Shown here in pieces: positions 1 to 6,193 of a stretch of 8,509 nt of DNA (the stretch's first letter is position 1; every line of letters starts with the position of its first letter). The notes beneath the pieces were generated by a model. It was not told where the DNA came from, did not search any database, and saw only the letters and a program-made list of their open reading frames with translations. Source of the stretch: Flavobacteriales bacterium UBA1694 (GTDB lineage Bacteria; Bacteroidota; Bacteroidia; Flavobacteriales; Weeksellaceae); the NCBI GenBank assembly GCA_002319955.1, contig DCJS01000052.1:1-8509 (forward strand), in the 5' to 3' direction. The translations under genes and the position numbers were made by a program.

Positions 1-845
1 GTGCTGCAACGAATCCTATTGAAAGTTTCCTTCAAACCGATGCCGCAATTCATATGGGGAACTCCGGCGGTGCCTTGGTGAATACAAGCGGGGACCTGAT
101 CGGAATTAATTCTGCCATTGCTTCTACAACAGGCTACTATCAAGGTTACGGCTTTGCAGTCCCTTCAAACTTAGCCCGTAAAATTGTGGAAGACATAAAG
201 AAATTTGGAATAGTCCAACGTGGATTCTTAGGGGTATCTTCCATAGACCTATCAGATGAACAACAACTTAGCCTTTACAATAGACAATATAAGACAAGCC
301 TAAAACCAGGCGTCGGGATCTACGTTAGAGAGGTTTCTGCGAAATCAGGTGCTGAAGATGCGGGACTTAAAACTGGAGACGTCATTAAAAAAGTAGACAA
401 CCTAGCCATCACCGACTTTGCAGATCTTTCAATCGCTGTAGGAAGCAAGAGACCGGGCGACGCTGTTAATGTCACCTATACTCGTAATGGAAAAGACAAC
501 ACGGTGCGGGTCGTTCTAAAGGACATGAAGGGAAACACCTCGGCAAGAACGCGTGCAGACCTTTCGGTGAGCGAAAAAATTGGGGCTGAATTCGAACCTC
601 TGAATGAGGGCTTTAAAACACGCTACGGCTTAGAAAGTGGTGTACTTGCAAGGAATGTCGTTCAAGGCAGTGAAATGGCCAAAATTGGGATTGTAGACAA
701 CTACATCATCATGGAAATTAATGGCAAGCCTGTGAACTCTCAGAAAGATGTTGACAAAATACTCGACAACTACAAAGGAAATGTTCAAGTGAAATACGTC
801 GACGAGGCAGGACGAATGTATACTCAAGGCTTTAAAATGCCTTAA
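1..845 (+). CDS. degQ: DegP/DegQ (HtrA) family periplasmic serine protease, 5'-truncated by window edge
   Basis: The reading frame is open from base 3 to the TAA at 843-845, giving about 280 codons of C-terminal sequence. The first residues include FLQTDAAI followed by GNSGGALVN, the signature around the catalytic serine (codon 63-65) of trypsin-fold HtrA proteases. The catalytic His and Asp lie upstream of the window. The rest of the protease lobe continues through LIGINSAIAS and GYGFAVPSN. Two PDZ domains follow: the first from about base 225 (RGFLGV) to about 530, containing AGLKTGDVIKKVDN; the second from about base 570 to the end, with a shorter GIVDNYIIMEINGKPV core. This is the Do/DegQ layout: a periplasmic protease-chaperone that handles misfolded envelope proteins, with PDZ domains that bind substrate and govern oligomer state. 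The family is usually 450-500 residues in Bacteroidota, so roughly 40% is missing. DegP and DegQ cannot be separated from this fragment. It is transcribed toward the minus-strand ridA group and ends at the hairpin at 878-908. Confidence 0.93.
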   Translation, partial: AATNPIESFLQTDAAIHMGNSGGALVNTSGDLIGINSAIASTTGYYQGYGFAVPSNLARKIVEDIKKFGIVQRGFLGVSSIDLSDEQQLSLYNRQYKTSLKPGVGIYVREVSAKSGAEDAGLKTGDVIKKVDNLAITDFADLSIAVGSKRPGDAVNVTYTRNGKDNTVRVVLKDMKGNTSARTRADLSVSEKIGAEFEPLNEGFKTRYGLESGVLARNVVQGSEMAKIGIVDNYIIMEINGKPVNSQKDVDKILDNYKGNVQVKYVDEAGRMYTQGFKMP

Positions 846-877
846 GAAAATCTACAGCGCAGAGCGCAAAAGCAACT

Positions 878-908
878 AAAATGGCCTCGGAATTTTCGAG
901 GCCATTTT
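878..908. terminator. Bidirectional intrinsic terminator between convergent genes
   Basis: A perfect 12-bp inverted repeat, AAAATGGCCTCG (878-889) and CGAGGCCATTTT (897-908), encloses a 7-nt loop. The GC core is flanked by A4 on the left and T4 on the right, so each strand yields a stem ending in a short U tract. It lies 32 nt after the protease stop and about 40 nt beyond the end of the converging minus-strand membrane-protein gene, which is where a shared terminator is expected. Confidence 0.88.
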
Positions 909-947
909 GCATTGTATTTCAAGTAATCTACTGCGCGTAATCGGAAG

Positions 948-1397
948 CTATGAGGATTTCGAACGACGCTGAAGGCTCTTTTTTTTGCGTTCATAAATCA
1001 CCTCAATAATCTTTCCGCCCATCCAGGCAAAAGGAAAGAAAGTTAGAAATATGAGTATTTTATAGAAGGTCGGATGGTAGGGATTAATAATCACATCCAG
1101 CATGGCGACAAAAAGAAGAATAAACCCTATTAAAATTGCATAAGCTACCTTGGCGTACTTCACAAGAATTGCGGTAGTGACCCCGCCTACGGTTGCCGAA
1201 ACCCCAGACAGGAATAATAAAAAAACAAAAAAGCCGTCGTTATCCTTCATTGAGAAAAGAAAGTTTTCCCAAGACTGAAACGCAGAAAACCGTTCATAAG
1301 TAATCCACTCTGGGTTGATTCGAATACCGAAACTAATAATGAGCCCCGCGATCCCCAGTCCAAGTATAACGGCAATTGTATTTCTAATGAAATTCAT
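948..1397 (-). CDS. Hypothetical four-helix inner-membrane protein downstream of ridA
   Basis: This is a 149-residue protein if started at the ATG at 1397-1395. A longer frame reaches back to 1418 but would overlap the 3' end of ridA. The chosen ATG lies 4 nt after the ridA TAA, which suggests translational coupling. Hydrophobic segments lie at about residues 7-25, 56-79, 84-104 and 111-128. The C-terminal tail is strongly basic (ERKKKSLQRRSKSS), consistent with a cytoplasmic C-terminus. A soluble stretch of about 28 residues rich in aromatic and charged residues separates helices 1 and 2. Helix 4 ends in FPFAWMGGKI, which resembles short conserved membrane proteins of unknown function that I associate with Bacteroidota, but I cannot assign a named family or role. 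It is the last gene of the lptD-ridA group and reads into the terminator at 878-908. Confidence 0.72.
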   Translation of the reverse strand: MNFIRNTIAVILGLGIAGLIISFGIRINPEWITYERFSAFQSWENFLFSMKDNDGFFVFLLFLSGVSATVGGVTTAILVKYAKVAYAILIGFILLFVAMLDVIINPYHPTFYKILIFLTFFPFAWMGGKIIEVIYERKKKSLQRRSKSS

Positions 1398-1401
1398 TTC
1401 C

Positions 1402-1785
1402 TTAATTCTCGTACGCAATCATCGAAATCTCCACCTCAACATTCTTGGGTAAAGAGGAAACTTGAACTGTTTCTCTAGCTGGAAGATTCATTGGGTCTAA
1501 ATAGGACGCGTATACTTCATTCATCTGGACAAAGTCATCCATATTTGTAAGAAAAATCGTGGATTTAACTACGTTTTTAAAATCCATGCCAGCCTCCTTA
1601 AGAATTGCTTGAAGGTTTTGCATCACTTGGTGGGTTGCTTTTTCAATGCCTTCAATAAGCTTTCCGCTTGCAGGATCCAGAGGGATCTGCCCTGAAACGT
1701 AAAGAACGCCTCTGGCAAGAACCGCTTGAGAATAAGGCCCAATGGCGGCCGGAGCATTCAAGGTTGTGATGTATTTGTTTTCCAT
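1402..1785 (-). CDS. ridA: RidA/YjgF/UK114 family enamine/imine deaminase
   Basis: This 127-residue protein has the usual length and conserved blocks of RidA: APAAIGPYSQAV near the N-terminus, LYVSGQIPLDP at about 28-38, and LPARETVQVSSLPKNVEVEISMIA at the C-terminus. Arg104 in the PAR block and Glu119 match the active-site Arg and Glu of the family. RidA proteins are small cytoplasmic trimers that hydrolyse reactive 2-aminoacrylate and related enamine/imine intermediates from PLP enzymes, releasing ammonia and the keto acid and so protecting PLP enzymes from damage. The gene starts 45 nt after the lptD stop and has its own -7 element at 1799-1806, so it may be transcribed both by read-through and independently. 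The four-helix membrane-protein gene follows 4 nt after its stop. Confidence 0.95.
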   Translation of the reverse strand: MENKYITTLNAPAAIGPYSQAVLARGVLYVSGQIPLDPASGKLIEGIEKATHQVMQNLQAILKEAGMDFKNVVKSTIFLTNMDDFVQMNEVYASYLDPMNLPARETVQVSSLPKNVEVEISMIAYEN

Positions 1786-1798
1786 AGTTGAATTTTTG

Positions 1799-1806
1799 CA
1801 AAGATA
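1799..1806 (-). promoter_or_regulatory. Putative ridA -7 promoter element
   Basis: On the minus strand this reads TATCTTTG followed by CA, an exact match to the Bacteroidota -7 consensus TAnnTTTG. It would start transcription near 1795, about 10 nt before the ridA ATG. No good -33 TTTG is seen at the expected spacing, so strength is uncertain. Confidence 0.6.
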
Positions 1807-1830
1807 AGGTTATTATTAAAAGCCTTGTGG

Positions 1831-4446
1831 CTAGAACTTCGAATTGGGCTCCGTAAAGCTTCGATCGTTGTATTTTATCGCATCGCTTAGGATGTTGGCT
1901 TTAATTCCTATAAAAAAGTCATAGACTTTGTATTGGCCAAAGGGCACCCAATTAAAATTAATGGTAAAGCTCCTTTGGTCTCTAAAGAACCCGAGTCGGG
2001 TGTAAGCGAGTTTCCCTGTAATAAAGTCGTAGTGAGTTGATCCCGTCACATTCCAATAAGGCGTTAGCTTAATGGAGCCGTCTATTCCCACGGAAGCCAC
2101 TTTATTTCCGAACTGCGTGCTGCCCTGGGTATAGGCATAATTTGCATTCAAATTCAGAGTCCAAGCCTGGGAAAAGCGCGCATAATCGAATTCATCGAAA
2201 AAATAATTTTCATTTCGAATCTCCCCTCGGCTCTTATAACGCTCTTCGGGACTTTTGCGATCCTTTGAGGCAAACAAGGCATCACTTAGCGGCACAGACA
2301 TCTGAACATTGAACCCTTGGAGGTTAAACTTCCCAAAGTTCTCCGTACGAGTGCCCACACCGTTCACATCATAAAGCGTTTCGTAGGGATCAATAACTAA
2401 ACTAGTGTTCATACTCACTTTGCCATCAAATAACGAGGTTTGCCCACTGATGTTCACCATACTCCACTTGTGATGGTCGGCAGCAAAATTATACCCACCA
2501 GAAATATTTAGACTCTCAAACAACTTCACTTTTTTCACCCCGGTAGAATCTTCCTTATTGCGAACTTTCATTTCAATATTATTCCCAATACTGTAGGTCA
2601 TTGCCCCAACCATGCCACTAGAGGGAGATCCAAACATACCCCCCTCAAAAATAGAATAAGGCGTTAGCTCACCCGTTGCCGAGTAATAATTTTTGAAGTA
2701 TCCCCAATTTGGTGTGCCAAAATCGGGCTGGTAAGTAAAGCCAATACTTGGAATGACCATATGCCTCACGCGTTCCACGAGACTTCCCTTTTTAAAATTA
2801 AGCATTCCGTAGAGCGTAGTCTGCAAACTTGTCGAGGTTGAAAAGGTGGAGTAGCCTGCGATTTTATTCTCATACACATTCTGAACTTTATTCTCGATCG
2901 GATCATAAAAACGATCAAGCGTTTTGGTCGTCAAAACGTTATTTGAACTGGCATTCAATGAAAAGGTGAAGTATTTCGCTACTGTAGTGTTAGTTGAGAT
3001 CGATAAGTTGTTCTGGAGCCCGGTTTGCATCGAATCCCACATTTCCTTTTGAAACATTTCCTCCTCTTTCACCCCGCTAATGGAATTTGAAAAATTCAGC
3101 CCTGTGTTCACTGTTATATTCTCTAGAAGTCCTTCCCGAATCCCCCCTTCTTTAGGCGCGAAAAGGTAAAATTGGTTTATGGCCACATTCATCTGGGGAA
3201 GTCTTAAATTCACAGTACCGTCGGAGAAATTCTGAGAATAAGAAGCGGTACCGGTTATAGTAATGGGAAGTGTTAAGAAACGCTTCGTAGCAGAAATCGT
3301 TGAATTCTGCTGCGTATTTAAGACACTTTGATCGAAAATATGGTTGTTATTAATCGTATTGTCATAAAACTTATTACTCACCACATTGACCGAGGCGGAA
3401 AAGTTAAAGTAAGGATTTGCTTTCGAATCCTGTTGATGGCGCCACCCAATTTTATAGGTTGAGGATCTGGAATAATCAGAAAGTCCTTTAATCCCACGCA
3501 CTGTAGCCCCGACCTCAGAATTGAAATTACCACTATAACGGTAATTTTTACGGTAATTAACCTCAGGTCTTAAATTCCAACTCCCTTTAGTAAAAAAGTC
3601 AACCATGACTTTTACGTCAAAATGCTCTCCAATGGGTTGGTAATAACCTAGTCCATTTAAAAAGAATCCCACATCCTGTCTTTCGCCAAAACTGGGAATT
3701 AAGATCCCTGCTGAACGTTTATCAGAAAACGGGAGAATTCCAAACGGCAGTGCCAGTGGCGTGGGGACCTGCTCGATATACATTTGAATTGGTCCTGTGA
3801 TTATCTGGGATTTATTCTTCCCTTTAATTAGTTTAATATTCGGTGCGAGCAAATAGTAATCCGCAATGGTGTCTTTCTTTGCAAGAAAATACTCATCCGT
3901 GGTGTACTTCGCCCGACGCATATAAAAGATAGAATCGTTTACTTTCTTTGTTTTTTCTGCTACAATGACGCCCTCACTTTCTTCGGTGCGCGTATTGTAC
4001 GCAATGGCTTGTTTTGTTTTGAAATTGAAATTAAACTGGTCCGTTTCATATTGCTTTCCGGCCTGATCGGTCAGCACAGGCTCCATAACACGCCCCTTTT
4101 CATTTAACTTTCCACGAGCAAAAACATTTCCAGTCGTCCAATCGATGGAAATGTAATCCGCTTTGATTGTCATGTCCTGATACTTGACCTCTGCATTCTG
4201 ATTCAGGTAAGTCATTCGCTTCGGAACGTCGGTACGTATATTGTCTGCACTGGAATTCACCACAGCAGAAAGCTGCTCTGGCGCTCTAAGATTAAGAGTG
4301 TCGGATTTAACCACTACAGTATCAACCTCCTCATTTTTAGACCGATCTTGAGCATTCACCTGTGCTAAAAAACTGTTAAAAATTAGGATAATTGAAATAT
4401 GTAATATATTTTTGAAGCTGATTTTGATTCGCCTTAGGTTTACCAT
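1831..4446 (-). CDS. lptD: LptD/OstA-like outer-membrane LPS transport protein (Bacteroidota type)
   Basis: This is an 871-residue protein from the ATG at 4446. The frame also contains a TTG at 4458, but that lies inside the putative -7 box, so the ATG is preferred. Residues 1 to about 33 form a Sec signal peptide: basic start (NLRRIKISFKN), hydrophobic core, then FLAQVNAQ. Residues about 75-190 form an OstA/LptA-like periplasmic beta region (NAEVKYQDMTIKADYISID, GNVFARG). Residues about 228-276 carry the LptD hallmark leading into the barrel: LPFGILPF, RSAGILIPSFGERQ, LGYYQPIGEHFD. The remainder has alternating aromatic/polar beta strands typical of a large outer-membrane barrel and ends in Phe, as barrel proteins often do. 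In the known Lpt system LptD, with its lipoprotein partner LptE, inserts LPS into the outer leaflet; lptE is not in this window. No cysteine is present anywhere in the protein. It diverges from the amidase gene and precedes ridA by 45 nt. Confidence 0.87.
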   Translation of the reverse strand: MVNLRRIKISFKNILHISIILIFNSFLAQVNAQDRSKNEEVDTVVVKSDTLNLRAPEQLSAVVNSSADNIRTDVPKRMTYLNQNAEVKYQDMTIKADYISIDWTTGNVFARGKLNEKGRVMEPVLTDQAGKQYETDQFNFNFKTKQAIAYNTRTEESEGVIVAEKTKKVNDSIFYMRRAKYTTDEYFLAKKDTIADYYLLAPNIKLIKGKNKSQIITGPIQMYIEQVPTPLALPFGILPFSDKRSAGILIPSFGERQDVGFFLNGLGYYQPIGEHFDVKVMVDFFTKGSWNLRPEVNYRKNYRYSGNFNSEVGATVRGIKGLSDYSRSSTYKIGWRHQQDSKANPYFNFSASVNVVSNKFYDNTINNNHIFDQSVLNTQQNSTISATKRFLTLPITITGTASYSQNFSDGTVNLRLPQMNVAINQFYLFAPKEGGIREGLLENITVNTGLNFSNSISGVKEEEMFQKEMWDSMQTGLQNNLSISTNTTVAKYFTFSLNASSNNVLTTKTLDRFYDPIENKVQNVYENKIAGYSTFSTSTSLQTTLYGMLNFKKGSLVERVRHMVIPSIGFTYQPDFGTPNWGYFKNYYSATGELTPYSIFEGGMFGSPSSGMVGAMTYSIGNNIEMKVRNKEDSTGVKKVKLFESLNISGGYNFAADHHKWSMVNISGQTSLFDGKVSMNTSLVIDPYETLYDVNGVGTRTENFGKFNLQGFNVQMSVPLSDALFASKDRKSPEERYKSRGEIRNENYFFDEFDYARFSQAWTLNLNANYAYTQGSTQFGNKVASVGIDGSIKLTPYWNVTGSTHYDFITGKLAYTRLGFFRDQRSFTINFNWVPFGQYKVYDFFIGIKANILSDAIKYNDRSFTEPNSKF

Positions 4447-4455
4447 TAATGGGGT

Positions 4456-4463
4456 CAAAATTA
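4456..4463 (-). promoter_or_regulatory. Putative lptD -7 promoter element
   Basis: The minus strand reads TAATTTTG, matching TAnnTTTG. By family geometry transcription would start near 4452, leaving only about 6 nt before the ATG at 4446. This argues against the upstream in-frame TTG at 4458. No clear -33 element is visible, and AT-richness here makes a chance match possible. Confidence 0.45.
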
Positions 4464-4465
4464 AA

Positions 4466-4473
4466 TATTTTTA
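4466..4473 (+). promoter_or_regulatory. Weak candidate -7 element for the amidase gene
   Basis: TATTTTTA matches TAnnTTTG except at the last base, and a TTTA at 4439-4442 could act as -33 with a 23-nt spacer. It would start transcription about 4 nt before the ATG at 4481. The match is weak and the region is very AT-rich. It is listed because the 34-bp gap leaves few other places for a promoter. Confidence 0.25.
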
Positions 4474-4480
4474 TTAAATA

Positions 4481-5785
4481 ATGTCGATGAATACCAAAAC
4501 AAATTATTCCAATAAATACTTGGCGATATTTTTCCTTCTTTTTTCTGTCTTATTTTTGGGACAAAATAAGTTCATCGTCGTGCTAGACCCTGGCCATGGT
4601 GGCCACGACCATGGCGCCGCTCGGAAATACGATGACATTGGGTATATCACCGAAAAAGACATCGTTTTAGACGTTACACTTCAAGTGGGCCGAATGCTAG
4701 AAAAGGAAAAAGATTTTAAAATCATCTACACGCGTAAAACGGACGTCTACCCAACGCTTACAGAGCGTACAAATTTAGCAAACCGCTCAAAAGCAGATCT
4801 ATTTATATCCGTTCACGTCAATGCGAATACGAGAACCTCGCCTTATGGTACAGAAACATACGTTCAGGGACCTGATCAGAATCGCACTAACTTAGAGGTT
4901 GCAAAAGCTGAGAACGACGTTATCTTTCTCGATGCCAAGGATAGGGAAACGTTTGGATCTTACGATCCAAAAACTCCTGAATCACTAATCGCTCTAAAAA
5001 TTCAGCAAAATCGCTACCTCGAGGCGAGTTTAAAACTCGGTGGTTTTGTGGAGGAAAACTTTTCGAAAAAAGACCAACGCCTCTCCCGAGGTGTAAAACA
5101 AATGAATCTTCACGTCTTAAGAATGAACGCCATGCCCTCAGTACTGATTGAAATGGGGTTCATTTCTAACTACGATGAAGCACATTACCTCGCTTCGAGC
5201 AAAGGAAAGGAGGAATTGGCTCAAAGCATCTACCAAGCTGTGATAAGTTACAAAAAGGCGTACGACCGTAAATCAGGAGGGAATAGCACCCCATTAGTAG
5301 AAAAGACACCTGAAAAACCAGTCGAGCAGCCGCTTAAAAATGACTTCAGAATTCTACTTATGAGTTCTCAATCGAAATACGAGGAAGGGGACCCTGCCCT
5401 CAAAGGCCTTAAATACATCCTTACAATCAAAGAAGGGAATCTTTACAAATATTATTATGCAACAACGAACTTTGCCTCCGTACGGGATAGCAATTTAAAA
5501 ACGGCAAAAGACGCCGGATTTAAAAATGCGACTTCGATTGGATTCTTGCCCAATCAGTCCCTCACCAAAGGCTACTATACCCTTGAGCTCGAAGCGACAA
5601 AAACAAGACTTAGCAGTAACTCACACCTTCTTAAGACTCTTAAGGACCAAGTGACTCGGACCAAAGACGGTGGCCTTTTCTACTACACCTATGGAAATGT
5701 AAAAACATTAGAGAAGGCGGTAGAGCTTCAAAAAGATTTGGAGAAAAAGGGCATCAAAGGCAGCGTGATCCAAAAACTACCGTAG
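4481..5785 (+). CDS. Secreted N-acetylmuramoyl-L-alanine amidase (Amidase_3) with SPOR-like C-terminal region
   Basis: This 434-residue protein has a signal peptide over residues 1 to about 28 (NKYLAIFFLLFSVLFLG). The catalytic domain runs from about 30 to 260 and contains the zinc-amidase motifs in order: DPGHGG (His39), TEKD (Glu58), SVHVNA (His112) and the catalytic-Glu motif LIEMGF (Glu224). Family enzymes cut the amide bond between N-acetylmuramic acid and L-alanine in peptidoglycan and split septal wall between daughter cells. An insert at about residues 130-200, between SVHVNA and RGVKQMN, sits where an autoinhibitory helix lies in E. coli AmiB/AmiC; its role here is inferred. A Pro/Lys/Glu-rich linker (about 268-285) leads to a C-terminal region (286-434) with two similar units resembling SPOR domains, which bind denuded septal glycan. 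A second in-frame ATG at 4487 is an equally possible start. The gene diverges from lptD. Confidence 0.93.
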   Translation: MSMNTKTNYSNKYLAIFFLLFSVLFLGQNKFIVVLDPGHGGHDHGAARKYDDIGYITEKDIVLDVTLQVGRMLEKEKDFKIIYTRKTDVYPTLTERTNLANRSKADLFISVHVNANTRTSPYGTETYVQGPDQNRTNLEVAKAENDVIFLDAKDRETFGSYDPKTPESLIALKIQQNRYLEASLKLGGFVEENFSKKDQRLSRGVKQMNLHVLRMNAMPSVLIEMGFISNYDEAHYLASSKGKEELAQSIYQAVISYKKAYDRKSGGNSTPLVEKTPEKPVEQPLKNDFRILLMSSQSKYEEGDPALKGLKYILTIKEGNLYKYYYATTNFASVRDSNLKTAKDAGFKNATSIGFLPNQSLTKGYYTLELEATKTRLSSNSHLLKTLKDQVTRTKDGGLFYYTYGNVKTLEKAVELQKDLEKKGIKGSVIQKLP

Positions 5786-5817
5786 AGACACAATTTGCAT
5801 TCCAACTAGGCCATTAC

Positions 5818-5848
5818 TTTGGCTGCTCAACTTAATTCCGTATTTTTG
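5818..5848 (+). promoter_or_regulatory. tRNA-Glu promoter (-33/-7, Bacteroidota type)
   Basis: TTTG at 5818-5821 and TATTTTTG at 5841-5848 are separated by 19 nt and match the -33 and TAnnTTTG -7 elements. The -7 is followed by CA. Transcription is predicted to begin near 5852, 12 nt before the mature tRNA 5' end. Confidence 0.8.
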
Positions 5849-5863
5849 CAGTCCCAAAACCTG

Positions 5864-5938
5864 GGCCTATTCGTCTAGTGGTAAGGACTCAAGATTTTCA
5901 TTCTTGCAACAGGGGTTCGATTCCCTTATAGGCTACCA
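5864..5938 (+). tRNA. tRNA-Glu (anticodon TTC), CCA encoded
   Basis: A full cloverleaf can be drawn. The acceptor GGCCTAT (5864-5870) pairs with ATAGGCT (5928-5934), including a G1-U72 wobble. The D-stem is GTCT/GGAC. The anticodon stem CAAGA/TCTTG (5890-5894 and 5902-5906) is perfect around loop TTTTCAT, giving anticodon TTC at 5897-5899. The T-stem AGGGG/CCCTT has one G-U pair around loop TTCGATT. A73 is followed by a genome-encoded CCA (5936-5938). It reads GAA/GAG codons. It has its own promoter and shares a 26-bp exact repeat with the second tRNA-Glu at 6461-6532. Confidence 0.95.
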
Positions 5939-5997
5939 AAAAATAAGGCTTTCATTCCAGCTTAAACGCAAAAGGAATAGCAAATTTCGAAACTTAC

Positions 5998-6028
5998 TTT
6001 GAAATCAATTGAGATTCATGTATCTTTG
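5998..6028 (+). promoter_or_regulatory. Orphan consensus promoter upstream of rpsT
   Basis: TTTG at 5998-6001 and TATCTTTG at 6021-6028, followed by CA, are separated by exactly 19 nt, the same layout as the tRNA and rpsT promoters. Transcription would start near 6032, but no coding gene or recognisable tRNA follows before rpsT at 6194. It may drive a small RNA or a long alternative rpsT leader. Confidence 0.7.
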
Positions 6029-6031
6029 CAG

Positions 6032-6140
6032 CCCGTCTAAAAAAATAGTGGACGAGATAGACAAAAATTAGAGGCGCGAGAAGCAAAGAAGTGAGCCTTG
6101 AAACGCGAAAAAAAAAATATATATTAATTTTAAAAATTAA
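6032..6140 (+). ncRNA. Candidate transcribed non-coding region (small RNA or long rpsT leader)
   Basis: This stretch lies between the orphan promoter and the rpsT promoter and has no convincing open frame. It holds short possible stems: GTCTA (6035-6039) with TAGAC (6058-6062), AGGC (6072-6075) with GCCT (6095-6098), and CGCG (6075-6078) with CGCG (6104-6107). They partly exclude each other, and none is strong. An A10 run (6108-6117) and an AT-only palindrome (6123-6141) follow. There is no classical GC-stem terminator, so the 3' end is unknown and could extend into rpsT. I do not recognise an Rfam family; the call rests mainly on the promoter. Confidence 0.35.
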
Positions 6141-6141
6141 T
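6123..6141. repeat. AT-only perfect palindrome abutting the rpsT -33 box
   Basis: ATTAATTTT (6123-6131) and AAAATTAAT (6133-6141) are exact reverse complements around a single A. The right arm ends on the first T of the -33 TTTG. The position suits an AT-rich upstream (UP-like) element or a bendable DNA site. As an RNA hairpin it has no GC pairs, so a terminator role is unlikely. Confidence 0.4.
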
Positions 6142-6171
6142 TTGTGGGAATTAAAAATAGTTTTATCTTTG
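6141..6171 (+). promoter_or_regulatory. rpsT promoter (-33/-7, Bacteroidota type)
   Basis: TTTG at 6141-6144 and TATCTTTG at 6164-6171 are separated by 19 nt and match consensus. The -7 is followed by CA. Transcription is predicted near 6175, about 19 nt before the rpsT ATG. The elements are bracketed by the inverted repeat TTGTGGG (6142-6148) / CCCACAA (6174-6180). Confidence 0.82.
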
Positions 6172-6193
6172 CACCCACAATTGAGAAACAATT

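Noticed and set aside
630..827. Minus-strand open frame inside the protease gene
   Set aside because: It is fully antisense to the well-supported second PDZ domain and has no recognisable protein features.
4447..4458. TTG start for lptD at 4458, adding four residues
   Set aside because: The TTG overlaps the likely -7 element, and the ATG at 4446 gives a good signal peptide.
5786..5840. Terminator after the amidase gene
   Set aside because: Only a GCC...GGC three-base pairing is visible before the tRNA promoter, too weak to call.
6029..6062. Possible decayed tRNA remnant resembling the 5' part of the second tRNA-Glu
   Set aside because: A GCCCGT...CTA...TAG.GGAC pattern is faintly similar, but there is no anticodon arm or T-arm after it and the spacing from the promoter differs from the real tRNA.
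6018..6071. Short plus-strand frame of 17 codons starting at an ATG at 6018
   Set aside because: Its ATG lies upstream of and partly overlaps the -7 box, so the transcript from that promoter would not include the start codon.
5994..6191. Minus-strand open frame of 65 codons between the first tRNA-Glu and rpsT
   Set aside because: It runs antisense across two consensus plus-strand promoters and the A10/AT-rich tract, has low-complexity translation (NIYFFFR) and no family signature.
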